Source of the DNA: CAVTOA01 sp963736285
GTDB lineage: Bacteria; Actinomycetota; Actinomycetes; Mycobacteriales; QHCE01
NCBI GenBank assembly: GCA_963736285.1
Contig: CAVTOA010000003.1
Coordinates: 1,302,001 to 1,366,000 of the forward strand
Direction of reading: 5' to 3'
DNA: 64,000 nt
Shown here one piece after another: positions 1-8,506 of this stretch. Position 1 is the stretch's first letter. Each line of letters begins with the position of its first letter. The position numbers and the translations under genes are program-made. Under the pieces are notes generated by a model. It had not been told where the DNA came from and searched no databases. It saw only the letters and a program-made list of their open reading frames with translations.

Positions 1-354
1 GAAAGCCTGTTGGAGGTGGGGTTTCGCTTTGGTCCAGATCGGAGCGTGGAAGGGGCGGTCGAGCATGTGCGGGAATTCTTCTCTGGCTATGACGTGTCCA
101 TTACAGACAGTTCGCCCGCTGCACCTCCTGGCCTGACAGCGCCAGCGGTAGCCGAGTTTGTCGCGGCACTGGGTCTGCCCGTCACCGCTAAATATGGTTG
201 GACTGACGTGGCGCGGTTTGCCGAGCGGGGGATCCCGGCGATCAACTTTGGCCCTGGCGATCCAAATCTGGCCCACACCCGCAATGAGAACGTCGACACC
301 CGTCGTATTGCGAAGACAACCCAATATTTGCGCACATTTCTGTTGGGAAGCTAG
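1..354 (+). CDS. dapE: DapE, succinyl-diaminopimelate desuccinylase (C-terminal part)
   Basis: C-terminal ~117 residues of an M20-family metallopeptidase, cut by the window edge; the frame is open from base 1. It reads as the end of succinyl-diaminopimelate desuccinylase, which makes LL-diaminopimelate for lysine and peptidoglycan. Visible are the dimer-domain strand with FRFGPDRS, the TDVARF segment near the metal site, GIPAINFGPGD and the HTRNE motif that carries a late metal or substrate ligand. The order dapE then LOG-family gene then DivIVA-like gene matches the M. tuberculosis Rv1202-Rv1209 region, which supports DapE over other M20 peptidases. The catalytic N-terminal half is outside the window. 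Confidence 0.85.
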   Translation, partial: ESLLEVGFRFGPDRSVEGAVEHVREFFSGYDVSITDSSPAAPPGLTAPAVAEFVAALGLPVTAKYGWTDVARFAERGIPAINFGPGDPNLAHTRNENVDTRRIAKTTQYLRTFLLGS

Positions 355-370
355 CTTGGCTTCCTCCTGC

Positions 371-425
371 TTTTTGCGGATTGCCCGCGATTTTTGGCAC
401 AAACATCGCGGGCAATCCGCAAAAA
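371..425. repeat. Hairpin repeat family A, copy 1
   Basis: Inverted repeat just downstream of dapE: 21-bp perfect arms (371-391 and 405-425), then one mismatch and three more pairs around the loop GGCAC. The outer arms are T5 and A5, so neither strand gives the usual stem followed by an unpaired U-tract. A near-identical element lies at 22097-22153. It sits between two convergent genes and may end transcription from both sides, but it is better described as a repeated palindrome than as a canonical terminator. Confidence 0.8.
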
Positions 426-433
426 AAGCGAGC

Positions 434-976
434 TTAGGCAGGCGCACGCAGCTCCGCGATCATGCCCCAAGTCGTGCCCAAAATGAGCAGCACCACGAGT
501 GACACCGCTGGCCCGGTCGTCGCGGCAAGGCTGGAATCGTGGGCCACGGTGAACAAAAAACCGATGGTTGCCAAACTTGCCATAACGGTGACTATCGCGG
601 CCGCGAGCGCCGTGCCACGGCTTCTAATAACCAGCGCCAAACCTTGCAGGAGCAGCCCAGTCGCGACTAGGTAGATCAGCCCTGCGATGAGTGGCGCAGA
701 GCCAGGCGCGAGCAGCATGGTCCAGCCGCTGGTGGGCTGATCGTGATTGGCGTGCATGAGCCACGGCAGTGACAATGCCAGTGGCATGGCAAAAATGCCG
801 CCGGCGGCTATTGCGTGCGGAATCGCAAGGTCGCGTTCCCGTTCCGCGGCGCGCTCCAAGGTGCTGATGCGGTCCTTCGCCCAATCGAGGGTGCGTTCAT
901 GTTCGGCTAACCAAAAATGGAGCTCTGCTTCATCTGTTTCGGTGGCGTTCATAAGATCGGGTTGCTCGGCGGCCAT
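434..976 (-). CDS. Membrane protein with N-terminal helical domain, function unknown
   Basis: A 180-residue protein I do not recognise. Residues ~15-50 form a charged, probably coiled helix (LAEHERTLDWAKDRISTLERAAERE). Four hydrophobic segments follow, at roughly residues 52-72, 88-110, 120-145 and 150-172, so it is predicted to be an integral membrane protein with a cytoplasmic N-terminus. The start at 976 is preceded on the minus strand by AGGTAGGTGAACC, a good ribosome binding site. It faces dapE convergently across hairpin A and diverges from the LOG-family gene. No catalytic motif is visible. Confidence 0.7.
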   Translation of the reverse strand: MAAEQPDLMNATETDEAELHFWLAEHERTLDWAKDRISTLERAAERERDLAIPHAIAAGGIFAMPLALSLPWLMHANHDQPTSGWTMLLAPGSAPLIAGLIYLVATGLLLQGLALVIRSRGTALAAAIVTVMASLATIGFLFTVAHDSSLAATTGPAVSLVVLLILGTTWGMIAELRAPA

Positions 977-1171
977 GGTTCACCTACCTTGTTGCTCTCG
1001 ATGCCTATATGTGGCACGGCGCTATGAAGTTCAACCGCTACGGAAGTTTCAACGACGAGAAACCAGATCGGCATCGGGTGTTTCACGACACGTTCGGATG
1101 TCCGGCCGTACGGTGGACCTATGAGTAAGACTTCTGTGAACGATTCCGCAGAGGAAAGAAAAGGAGGACCG

Positions 1172-1945
1172 GTGACTTTTCGTCGCCTTTCCGTCCCCAA
1201 AACCACGACGGACCAACGACTGCTCGATACCCGCGGTTCTACCGATTGGGTACATACCGACCCATGGCGGGTTTTGCGCATCCAATCTGAGTTCGTCGAG
1301 GGCTTTGGCGCCCTCTCGGAGCTAGGCCCGGCGGTCTGTGTCTTTGGCTCTGCTAGGGCCAATGTGGACAGTCCCGAATACGCGGCTGCCGAAAAGCTCG
1401 CCGGTGGCTTAGTGGAGGCCGGCTATGCGGTCATTACCGGCGGTGGTCCCGGCATCATGGAGGCGGCCAATAAGGGCGCAAACCATGCGGGTGGGGTCTC
1501 GGTAGGGCTCGGCATTGAGTTGCCGTTTGAGCAGGGGCTCAATCAGTGGGTCGATCTGGGCATCAACTTCCGGTACTTCTTTGCCCGCAAGACGATGTTC
1601 GTCAAATATGCCCAAGCGTTTGTGGTGTTGCCGGGCGGTTATGGAACCCTCGACGAACTGTTTGAAGCGGTCACCTTGGTGCAGACACACAAGGTAACCC
1701 AATTCCCCGTCATTTTGCTCGGGCGTAGTTACTGGTCTGGTCTCGTCGACTGGTTGCGTGACACTGTCGCCGCTGAGCACAAAATAAACGCCAGCGATCT
1801 TGACCTCGTCACGGTTACCGACGACATCTCCGAAGCGATAGAGATCATCGTTGCCGCGGAACGCGCCCACCCAGAACGGGGGACGTCCGAAGCTGCCCCA
1901 CACCTAGGCACTGCTCACCCTCACGCTGAGCCCGTCGAGGGGTGA
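1172..1945 (+). CDS. LOG-family protein (cytokinin riboside 5'-monophosphate phosphoribohydrolase type)
   Basis: TIGR00730/LOG family, Rossmann-like. Diagnostic motifs are GGGPGIMEAANKGA and PGGYGTLDELFE, whose Arg/Glu residues bind and hydrolyse nucleoside 5'-monophosphates to free base and ribose 5-phosphate; the actinobacterial relative Rv1205 releases cytokinins. I chose GTG at 1172 because AAGGAGG lies at 1161-1167; an in-frame ATG at 1121 would add 17 residues and has no clear binding site. It is 257 residues, longer than the ~190 of the minimal family, with an N-terminal extension and a C-terminal tail rich in A, H and P. The true substrate is unknown. Confidence 0.85.
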   Translation: MTFRRLSVPKTTTDQRLLDTRGSTDWVHTDPWRVLRIQSEFVEGFGALSELGPAVCVFGSARANVDSPEYAAAEKLAGGLVEAGYAVITGGGPGIMEAANKGANHAGGVSVGLGIELPFEQGLNQWVDLGINFRYFFARKTMFVKYAQAFVVLPGGYGTLDELFEAVTLVQTHKVTQFPVILLGRSYWSGLVDWLRDTVAAEHKINASDLDLVTVTDDISEAIEIIVAAERAHPERGTSEAAPHLGTAHPHAEPVEG

Positions 1946-2026
1946 AACAAGCTCGAGGTAGATGGCACCAGCGCGCCAGGAGTACCGGCCGATCGTGTCG
2001 TCTACCGCTCGTGGCACCATGCACCT

Positions 2027-2383
2027 GTGGCTAGCTTTGTACTCACCGTGGTTATTGCGCTGGTGGTTGCCGCAGCGGGGTTCGTCATCGTCGCGTTCAC
2101 GCTGGGGCGTACGAACGGATTCGTGGAGTCCACTGCGGACGGTGTGCCAGGCGTGCTCCCCGACGATCGCGCGCTGACGAGCAGTGACGTCACTCGAATC
2201 CGGTTTGACATGGCCCTCCGTGGCTACCGGATGGCGCAGGTCGACAGCGTCTTGCGTCGGCTCTCCTATGAACTGGCGGACGCGAACGCGCGCGTCGCCG
2301 AGTTGGAACTGGCGTTGCATCGCCAGAGAGCGCAGGCGCAACCCGAAAATCCTGACGCAGCAGAAAGCGACCCGCATGAGTGA
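2027..2383 (+). CDS. DivIVA-domain membrane protein
   Basis: A 118-residue protein with one N-terminal transmembrane helix (residues ~2-25), then a DivIVA-like motif in which GYRMAQVDSVLRRL matches the G-Y-x-x-x-x-V-D family pattern, and a coiled-coil tail. It matches the small DivIVA-domain proteins of mycobacteria and corynebacteria (Rv1209 type), thought to sit at the inner membrane; the role is undefined. It starts with GTG. Its last codons overlap the next gene by 8 bases (start inside CGCATGAGTGA), so the two are translationally coupled. Confidence 0.75.
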   Translation: MASFVLTVVIALVVAAAGFVIVAFTLGRTNGFVESTADGVPGVLPDDRALTSSDVTRIRFDMALRGYRMAQVDSVLRRLSYELADANARVAELELALHRQRAQAQPENPDAAESDPHE

Positions 2384-3143
2384 CGCAACGCCGCATCCAC
2401 GGGAGCGGTTCATCACGATTTACGGTCGCATGCCGGTGCTCGAAGCATTGCGGGACGACTCCTTGCAGCTCGATAAAGTGTTGCTGGCCGACAATGCGCG
2501 GGGCGCGAACGTCACCGCGATTCGACGCGCTGCAGAAAAACGAGAGATCCCTGTCCATGTGGTGGGTGCGCAACGAGTCAAGTTACTCGCCGGAAATGGA
2601 CGGCACGATCAGGGCGTGGCGGCAGATGTCATCGCGCCGCGTATGTCTGGTGTGGACGCATGGATCGCCCAGCATTCCCAGTCAAAAAGTACGCACGCGC
2701 TTTTGTTGGATGGTGTGACGAACCCCAGCAATGTCGGCATGGTGATCCGAGCCGGCACGGCCGCCGGATTGGCGGGCATCATTTTGCCTCGCGCGGGCAC
2801 AGCCGAGGTGGGTCCGCTGGTCATTAAGGCGTCGGCTGGGGTGGCTTTCCAGGCGCCAATTGTGCGTGCTCGGAGCTCGGCGGAGGCGATTCCGCGGCTG
2901 CGTGAGGCAGGTTTCGCGGTGGTCGGCCTAGATGGCGAGGCAACGGACACCGTCTTTGATACCTACTTCGCCGACAAGACCGTCTTTGTGTTGGGCAACG
3001 AAACGGAAGGGTTGTCGCCGGCAGCTGCGCAAGCGGTGACCTCACGCGTCTCGATTCCGCTCGCCGCCGGAGTGGAGTCTCTCAACGTGGCCACGGCGGC
3101 GGCGGTGCTCGCGTATGAGCTGCTTCGCCGGGAGCGCGGTTAG
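2376..3143 (+). CDS. SpoU/TrmH-family RNA methyltransferase (RlmB-like)
   Basis: 255 residues with the two-domain architecture of 23S rRNA 2'-O-ribose methyltransferases: an N-terminal substrate-binding domain (YGRMPVLEAL, motifs seen in RlmB) and a C-terminal SPOUT knot. The three SpoU motifs are present: NPSNVGMVIRAG, VLGNETEGLS and IPLAAGVESLNVATAAAVLAYE, which bind S-adenosylmethionine and the ribose. The likely target is a ribose 2'-OH in 23S rRNA, but thiostrepton-resistance-type and other SpoU enzymes look alike. It overlaps the DivIVA-like gene and is probably cotranscribed with it. Confidence 0.85.
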   Translation: MSDATPHPRERFITIYGRMPVLEALRDDSLQLDKVLLADNARGANVTAIRRAAEKREIPVHVVGAQRVKLLAGNGRHDQGVAADVIAPRMSGVDAWIAQHSQSKSTHALLLDGVTNPSNVGMVIRAGTAAGLAGIILPRAGTAEVGPLVIKASAGVAFQAPIVRARSSAEAIPRLREAGFAVVGLDGEATDTVFDTYFADKTVFVLGNETEGLSPAAAQAVTSRVSIPLAAGVESLNVATAAAVLAYELLRRERG

Positions 3144-3361
3144 CGCTCTCAGCTGCTCCTTGCCGCAGCTCATCATCGGCAAATGTGGGGGTCGGCTCGC
3201 CTTGCGACTGCCGAATACGAAACAATTGCGGGTGACGTATTTGCGTGTTTGGTCGGCGTGACCGTATTCGGTCGCGCGTTGCGTGCAGATATTCATTCAG
3301 CAGAGCTATTAAACCAGTGGGTGACCGTGCTCGATTGCGGTCATAGGCGAGGGAGCTTCCA
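3144..3361. other. Intergenic region upstream of the DUF3117 gene
   Basis: This 218-base gap carries no gene I can support. It contains local AT-rich stretches (for example around 3285-3315) that could hold the promoter of the small DUF3117 gene. I see no hairpin with a U-tract. Confidence 0.4.
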
Positions 3362-3529
3362 ATGGCGGCGATGAAGCCACGGACAGGTGACGGTCCGCTC
3401 GAGGTGACAAAAGAAGGACGTGGCATCGTGATGCGGGTTCCGCTGGAGGGCGGCGGTCGGCTTGTTGTCGAGATGTCAGCCGAAGAAGCCAGTGCGTTGG
3501 ACGAGGCCTTGAAGGGCGTAGTGGGCTAG
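3362..3529 (+). CDS. DUF3117 small conserved actinobacterial protein
   Basis: A 55-residue protein beginning MAAMKPRTGDGPLEVTKEGR and continuing with RGIVMRVPLEGGGRLVVEM, an almost invariant signature of DUF3117 (Rv1211 type). The family is nearly universal in Actinobacteria and its biochemical role is unknown. GGGAG lies a few bases upstream of the ATG. In M. tuberculosis it lies between tagA and a glycogen gene; here it lies between an rRNA methyltransferase and htrA. Confidence 0.92.
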   Translation: MAAMKPRTGDGPLEVTKEGRGIVMRVPLEGGGRLVVEMSAEEASALDEALKGVVG

Positions 3530-3902
3530 CGTCGGCTCTTGGCAACGATGTGTGCTACCCAGGGTGCGCCTTACTTTGGCGCTGACCTGAGGCGTGCCAA
3601 CATCGGTGCTGCGGTCACGAGGTACTTCGTGACCGCAGCACCGATGTTGTGGTTGCGGGGTAAGAGTCTCGGCAGATTCAGAGGCGTTCCATTCGGTGCA
3701 CGCTCAGTCCTTGTCTGCCGCATCGATCTGGCCGGATAACGGGGTAAGAAGATACGAGAACATGGTTGGTTCGGGTAGCTGTGTTGGCACTGAACTAACC
3801 CGTTGGGGGTGGAATGGTCGCGGTGTTGCATGCTGTTAGCTAGGGCGGGACACTCTCTCATTTTGCTAATTAGTGCCTACGGGGCTTGCTGGAGGTAACA
3901 CG
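3530..3902. other. Long leader/intergenic region before htrA
   Basis: 373 bases without a supported gene. It contains the 23-bp perfect hairpin (3599-3650) and about 250 bases of leader for htrA. A GGAAT near 3812 followed by GTT is loosely like an extracytoplasmic-sigma promoter, but the spacing does not fit well, so I do not call one. Confidence 0.4.
3598..3650. repeat. Long perfect hairpin between DUF3117 and htrA
   Basis: A 23-bp perfect inverted repeat around a 6-base loop: the left arm begins CAACATCGGTGCTGC and the right arm ends GCAGCACCGATGTTG. No U-tract follows, so it is not a textbook terminator. It could separate the two transcription units, protect an mRNA 3' end, or be a protein-binding palindrome. 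I saw no second copy. Confidence 0.8.
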
Positions 3903-5222
3903 GTGGCGGAGACGGACGACGCTTTCTCCCATGACCAAGGCCGTGTGTCTCATGATGCTTCCGGCGTCGGCCAGACGGGTCCAAGCGAGTCTGCGGCGAG
4001 CTCCGCTTTTTGGGCTCAGGGCGCGATGAACGATCCGTGGCGTAAGCCCGAAACACAACCGGTATGGCGGCTACCTAATCCGGGCTCGCAGGTTCCGCCG
4101 GAACCTGCTGCGGGGGTGAGCGCAGCCGCGCCAGGCGCACAGAATCGGCTGGTGCTGGTACTAGCGCTGGTGGCCTCGCTATGTGCCGGCTTGGTGGGCG
4201 GAGTAGCCGGGTACGCGATCGCGTCGCACGGTGGCCGTCACTATTCGCTGGGACCAAGCGATGGCAGTATTCCCGAGGCCGCCAAACGGCCAGCCCAGTC
4301 AGTGGCTGGCGTGGTGGCGCGGGTAGAAAAATCGGTGGTGACGGTGGAGGTCAGCGCTGATTCGGTGGCCGGCAATGGCTCTGGCTTCATCATTTCCCGC
4401 GATGGCTACATCCTTACCAATAACCACGTGGCTGAGCCCGCCGCAAACGGAGGACAGCTTAGTGTCGTGTTTAGCGACGGTTCACGGGCTGATGCGAAAA
4501 TTGTGGGCCGCGACCCTACGTCCGACCTGGCTGTTCTCAAAGTCAACCGAGACAATGTAGACGTTTGCCAGTTTGGCAACTCAGACGCTGTCCGGGTCGG
4601 CGACCCGACGATCGCGATCGGTGCTCCGCTTGGACTTAACGAGACGGTCACGAGTGGCATTGTGAGTGCGTTGGATCGACCCGTCGTGACAGGCGGGGAG
4701 ACCAGCGGATCCAAAGACGAAACCTCCTTCATGGCCGCGATCCAAACCGATGCCGCCATCAATCCGGGTAATTCCGGTGGTCCCTTGGTCGATGGCGACG
4801 GCAAGGTCGTTGGCGTCAATTCGGCGATCGCCACGGTGCCTGGATCGGCTACCAGTAGCGAGTCCGGCAACATTGGCATTGGATTCGCCATCCCCATCAA
4901 TCAGGCGAAGCGCATCGCCGAGCAGCTCATCTCGACGGGAAAAGCCACCACGACGGTGTTTGGCGCCACGCTGGACGTTGATAGCACCTCTACGGGTGGC
5001 GCGGAGCTCAAGAATGTCGAGAAAAATGGTCCGGCTGATAAGGCTGGTTTGCGGAACGGCGATGTGGTGACCAAGTTTGGCGGGCAGCCTGTCGACGATG
5101 CGGTGGCGCTCATCGCGCTCACCCGTAAAGACGCGACTGGCACTAAAGTCACGGTGGAGTACAAACGAGACGGTCATACCTCGAGCGCTAATGTCACCCT
5201 TCAGGAGCGCGACGCAAATTAG
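3903..5222 (+). CDS. htrA: HtrA/DegP-family membrane-anchored serine protease
   Basis: 439 residues. A proline-rich cytoplasmic N-terminus is followed by a transmembrane helix (~81-106), a trypsin-like domain and a C-terminal PDZ domain (~350-435). The triad is visible: His175 in LTNNHVAE, Asp208 in PTSDLAVLKV and Ser291 in INPGNSGGPL. The PDZ segment has NGPADKAGLRNGDVV. Such proteins degrade or refold damaged envelope proteins. GTG 3903 is chosen because GGAGGTAACAC precedes it; the frame is open for ten more codons upstream without a binding site. The next gene is tatB, the same order as Rv1223-Rv1224. Confidence 0.93.
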   Translation: MAETDDAFSHDQGRVSHDASGVGQTGPSESAASSAFWAQGAMNDPWRKPETQPVWRLPNPGSQVPPEPAAGVSAAAPGAQNRLVLVLALVASLCAGLVGGVAGYAIASHGGRHYSLGPSDGSIPEAAKRPAQSVAGVVARVEKSVVTVEVSADSVAGNGSGFIISRDGYILTNNHVAEPAANGGQLSVVFSDGSRADAKIVGRDPTSDLAVLKVNRDNVDVCQFGNSDAVRVGDPTIAIGAPLGLNETVTSGIVSALDRPVVTGGETSGSKDETSFMAAIQTDAAINPGNSGGPLVDGDGKVVGVNSAIATVPGSATSSESGNIGIGFAIPINQAKRIAEQLISTGKATTTVFGATLDVDSTSTGGAELKNVEKNGPADKAGLRNGDVVTKFGGQPVDDAVALIALTRKDATGTKVTVEYKRDGHTSSANVTLQERDAN

Positions 5223-5316
5223 GTAATTGCGCTTTTATCCGTGCAAAGGGGACGCGATGATCGCGCATATCCCGGTCAGTGGCGTGGAGTGCTGCCTAGC
5301 GACGTAGGCTGTGGGA

Positions 5317-5799
5317 GTGTTCGAGAACCTGGGCTGGTGGGAGATCGTCTGTCTGGTGCTGCTTGCTCTATTTCTCTTTGGACCGGAGCGCTTGCCGAAG
5401 CTAGCCGGCGACGCCGCTCGTTTCCTACGCAGGCTACGAGGCATGGCGCGGAATGCGACAGAAGAACTACGCGAACACACTGGCCTAGAGATCAATGACG
5501 TCGCCGACCTTCACCCGAAGCGTCTTATTCGGCGTCATCTTTTGTCGGAACAGGAAGAGGAAGCGATACGCGGTCCGTTGCGAAACGTGTTTGGGCATAT
5601 CGAGAACGAGCTAGGTGAACTCCGCAGCGGTAGTCCGCTTATGAATGGACGCTCGGGGTCCACCACTGTTGTAGGCGCGGACAGCGGCCCGGTTGTTCCT
5701 GTGCAGACAAAATGGTTGTCATCGCCACCAACCGTCGACCAGGCGAGCGCGCGGATCGTCGCTGGTTCTGCCGCTCCGATCGATCCTGACACTACATAG
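5317..5799 (+). CDS. tatB: TatB, Sec-independent translocase component
   Basis: About 160 residues. It opens VFENLGWWEIVCLVLLALFLFGPERLPKL in outline: a short N-terminal membrane helix, the conserved Phe-Gly-Pro hinge, then an amphipathic helix and a charged C-terminal tail, the TatA/TatB pattern. The position after htrA and the length indicate TatB, which works with TatC as receptor for twin-arginine signal peptides. GTG 5317 matches the usual family start; a GTG two codons upstream (5311) is equally readable. The deacetylase pseudogene at 17.3-18.2 kb would have been a Tat substrate. Confidence 0.88.
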   Translation: MFENLGWWEIVCLVLLALFLFGPERLPKLAGDAARFLRRLRGMARNATEELREHTGLEINDVADLHPKRLIRRHLLSEQEEEAIRGPLRNVFGHIENELGELRSGSPLMNGRSGSTTVVGADSGPVVPVQTKWLSSPPTVDQASARIVAGSAAPIDPDTT

Positions 5800-5828
5800 A
5801 GCGCGTAAAGCCACTGGTGGCCGACCGA

Positions 5829-6980
5829 TTACGCGTCGGCGCTGGACGCATCTGGCTCGTGAGCGTGCCGTACGGGCCGACCTGTTACCTCGCTGCCGAT
5901 GGCGTCGCTTAGCCGGGCAAATCCGGAGGCGCGCAGTTTTGCGAGTAGCCCACGTTGCAGAGTCTTCGGCCAGAACGGTCCATAGTAGATCAAGCCGGTG
6001 TAGCCCTGAAGCAGACTGGCGCCAGCGCGGATCCGTGCCCAGGCATCGTCGGCGGTCTCAATGCCGCCTACCGCGATCAGGCATACCTTGTCGCCTACCC
6101 GGGTCCGCAGCCGGCGCAGTACTTCCAGCGAGCGCGCTTTTAATGGTGCTCCAGAGATGCCGCCCGCACCGAGTGATGCCACCCGCGCGGGGTCGGTGTG
6201 GAGGCCGTCCCGGGAAATAGTGGTGTTGGTGGCGATGATGCCATCGAGATTGAGCTCTAAAGCAAGGTCAGCCACGGCGTCGACGTCGGGATCGCTGAGA
6301 TCGGGCGCGATCTTGACGAGCAGCGGCACGTGACGCTCAGTTGAGGAGTCTAATGTGGACCGCACTGCTTGCAGTAATGGGCGTAACGCATCAACTGCCT
6401 GCAGATTCCGCAGCCCAGGAGTGTTGGGGGAGCTTACGTTGACGACCAGATAGTCGGCATGTCGTGCCAGCCGTTGGGTACTGAGCACGTAGTCGTCAAC
6501 GGCTTCGGGCTCTGGCACTACCTTGGTCTTGCCGATGTTGACGCCAAGCACAAACCGGCGAGCCCGCGCCTTTGCCTGGGCTGATAGCCGTTCCGCGGCA
6601 ACCGCCGAACCCTCGTTGTTGAAGCCCATGCGGTTCAGGAGTGCTCGGTCCGACATTAGCCGGAATAGCCGTGGTGTCGGGTTGCCTGGCTGCGATTGGC
6701 CGGTGACAGTGCCGATCTCGATACATCCGAAACCCAGTGACGCCATAGCTCGAGGACCACGCGCGTCTTTGTCGAACCCCGCCGCGAGGCCGAGTGGGTT
6801 GGAAAAACGCAACCCCAGTGCGTTGATGCTCAGCGCGGGATGGTCCACGGTGGACAGCTTGCGTAGTGCGGCGGCAAGAAACGGAACGCGGCATAGCGCT
6901 CGCAGCGCACCAAAACTGAGGTGGTGTGCGGTCTCGGCGGAAATCCGCGATAACACAGTGCGGTAGAAGAATTGATACAT
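5829..6980 (-). CDS. pyrD: Dihydroorotate dehydrogenase (quinone), class 2
   Basis: 383 residues, FMN-binding TIM barrel. The class 2 hallmarks are an N-terminal membrane-associating helical extension (MYQFFYRTVLSRISAETAH), the FMN region LGLAAGFDKD, and VNVSSPNTPGLRNLQ with the catalytic serine rather than the class 1 cysteine. It oxidises dihydroorotate to orotate in pyrimidine synthesis and passes electrons to quinone at the inner membrane. It starts 3 bases after the stop of mrp and is clearly in the same transcript. In M. tuberculosis pyrD is elsewhere, so this pairing is a lineage-specific arrangement. Confidence 0.95.
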   Translation of the reverse strand: MYQFFYRTVLSRISAETAHHLSFGALRALCRVPFLAAALRKLSTVDHPALSINALGLRFSNPLGLAAGFDKDARGPRAMASLGFGCIEIGTVTGQSQPGNPTPRLFRLMSDRALLNRMGFNNEGSAVAAERLSAQAKARARRFVLGVNIGKTKVVPEPEAVDDYVLSTQRLARHADYLVVNVSSPNTPGLRNLQAVDALRPLLQAVRSTLDSSTERHVPLLVKIAPDLSDPDVDAVADLALELNLDGIIATNTTISRDGLHTDPARVASLGAGGISGAPLKARSLEVLRRLRTRVGDKVCLIAVGGIETADDAWARIRAGASLLQGYTGLIYYGPFWPKTLQRGLLAKLRASGFARLSDAIGSEVTGRPVRHAHEPDASSADA

Positions 6981-6983
6981 GAC

Positions 6984-8126
6984 TTATGCCGGAGTCAATC
7001 CGAGCGAGCGCCCCACCAAGCTGTCTTGCCGCACCGCCAGATCATCGGCGATAGATTGCAGCGCTTGAGCCGCCGGGCTGTCGGGTTTGGACAATACGAC
7101 TGGGGTGCCTTCGTCGGATCCTTTCCGCAGCACCGGATCGATCGGAACCTGACCCAGCAGTGGCACGGGGATACCCAACCCCTTGGTCAGCCCATCCGCC
7201 ACCGCCTGCCCACCGCCGGCGCCGAACAGTTCCATTCTTTCCCCACCGGGAACGTCCAACCAGGACATATTCTCGATGACTCCGATGACCTGCTGATGTG
7301 TTTGCAGTGAGATCGAGCCTGCTCGTTCGGCCACTTCTGCGGCCGCTTGCTGCGGTGTGGTCACGACCAGGATCTCCGCATTGGGGACGAGCTGCGCCAC
7401 CGAGATAGCGATGTCCCCGGTGCCGGGTGGCAGATCCATAAGCAGAATGTCGAGATCGCCCCAGTACACGTCGGCCAGGAACTGCTGGAGCGCCCGATGC
7501 AGCATCGGCCCGCGCCACACCACCGCGCTATTGCCGGGCACGAACATGCCGATAGAGATGACTTTCACACCATGCGCGCTCGGCGGCATGATCATGTTCT
7601 CCACTTTGGTGGGTCGCCCGTCGACGCCCAGCATGCGCGGAACAGAGAAGCCGTAAATGTCGGCGTCTACTACGCCGACCGACAGCCCTCGTGCGGCGAG
7701 TGCGGCCGCAAGATTGACCGTCACGCTGGATTTTCCGACCCCACCCTTTCCGGAGGCCACCGCGTAGACCCGGGTGCGTGAATGTGGTTGTGCGAACGGG
7801 ATTTCTTTATCGGGCTTGCCGCCACGGAGTTTGGACTGCAGTTCTTTGCGCTGCTCGTCGCTCATGACATCGAGCTCGACCGTGACCTCCCGCACGCCCG
7901 GTACTTTGCTGACCGAGGCGGTGATGTCGTTGGTCAACGTAGCTTTGAGTGGGCAGCCGGCGATCGTCAGATAAATCGCGACCGTGACGTTGCCGTCGTC
8001 GGCGATCGACACCTCTTTGACCATGCCCAAGTCGGTGATAGGCCGGTGGATCTCCGGGTCTTGCACCGTGCTGAGAGCCTGCTGGATTTCCGAAAGCGCG
8101 GGAAGCGTGGACGACATGGCCCCCAT
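6984..8126 (-). CDS. mrp: Mrp/ApbC-type P-loop ATPase, iron-sulfur carrier family
   Basis: 380 residues. An N-terminal DUF59/MIP18 domain (DPEIHRPITDLGMV) is fused to a P-loop ATPase with the deviant Walker A SGKGGVGKSS (~125-134) and DLPPGTGD. The family loads or carries Fe-S clusters. The C-terminal CxxC of enterobacterial ApbC is absent: the region reads NMSWLDVPGGERMELFG, so cluster binding, if any, must differ, as I believe is usual for actinobacterial members. The start is either 8126 or 8117. A MazF-type toxin gene lies upstream and pyrD immediately downstream. Confidence 0.9.
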   Translation of the reverse strand: MGAMSSTLPALSEIQQALSTVQDPEIHRPITDLGMVKEVSIADDGNVTVAIYLTIAGCPLKATLTNDITASVSKVPGVREVTVELDVMSDEQRKELQSKLRGGKPDKEIPFAQPHSRTRVYAVASGKGGVGKSSVTVNLAAALAARGLSVGVVDADIYGFSVPRMLGVDGRPTKVENMIMPPSAHGVKVISIGMFVPGNSAVVWRGPMLHRALQQFLADVYWGDLDILLMDLPPGTGDIAISVAQLVPNAEILVVTTPQQAAAEVAERAGSISLQTHQQVIGVIENMSWLDVPGGERMELFGAGGGQAVADGLTKGLGIPVPLLGQVPIDPVLRKGSDEGTPVVLSKPDSPAAQALQSIADDLAVRQDSLVGRSLGLTPA

Positions 8127-8146
8127 GCTACGTTCCCGCGAACTAG

Positions 8147-8506
8147 CTAAAGAACGAGGTGGATCCGTAGAGCCTCATCAAGCTGGCGCAAACTACTAGC
8201 AGAGATAGCGCCCGCGCGAGTTCGGAGACGGACAGCGGAGATGGAGCGAACCTGCTCAGCTTGCGCCTTTGAATCCGTGGAGAGTCCGCATTCGTCGGCG
8301 TTGAGTAGTACTTGGAACGGAAAGATACGGTTTACGTTTGAGGTGATCGGCACCACTGTGATTACACCCCGGCCGGTTCGCTCCGCGCCGCGATTGGCCG
8401 CGTCGTTACTGACGATTACTGCTGGTCGTGTCTTGTTGGCTTCTGAGTCTTTGGTGGGCTCAAGATCCACCCAATAAACGTCACCTCTGCGCACCAATGA
8501 TCCCAT
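8147..8506 (-). CDS. MazF/PemK-family endoribonuclease toxin
   Basis: About 119 residues. RRGDVYWVDLEPTKDSEANKTRPAVIVSND is the MazF N-terminal signature, followed by VVPITSNV and the C-terminal EQVRSISAVRLR motif. MazF toxins cleave mRNA or rRNA at short specific sequences when free of antitoxin. Start 8506 begins MGSLVRRGD; an alternative ATG at 8521 adds five residues. It overlaps the end of the antitoxin gene, the normal antitoxin-first order. The cleavage sequence cannot be predicted from the protein. Confidence 0.9.
   Translation of the reverse strand: MGSLVRRGDVYWVDLEPTKDSEANKTRPAVIVSNDAANRGAERTGRGVITVVPITSNVNRIFPFQVLLNADECGLSTDSKAQAEQVRSISAVRLRTRAGAISASSLRQLDEALRIHLVL

Noticed and set aside
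3780..3902. Extracytoplasmic-sigma promoter for htrA
   Set aside because: GGAAT and GTT are present, but the spacing does not match the consensus.
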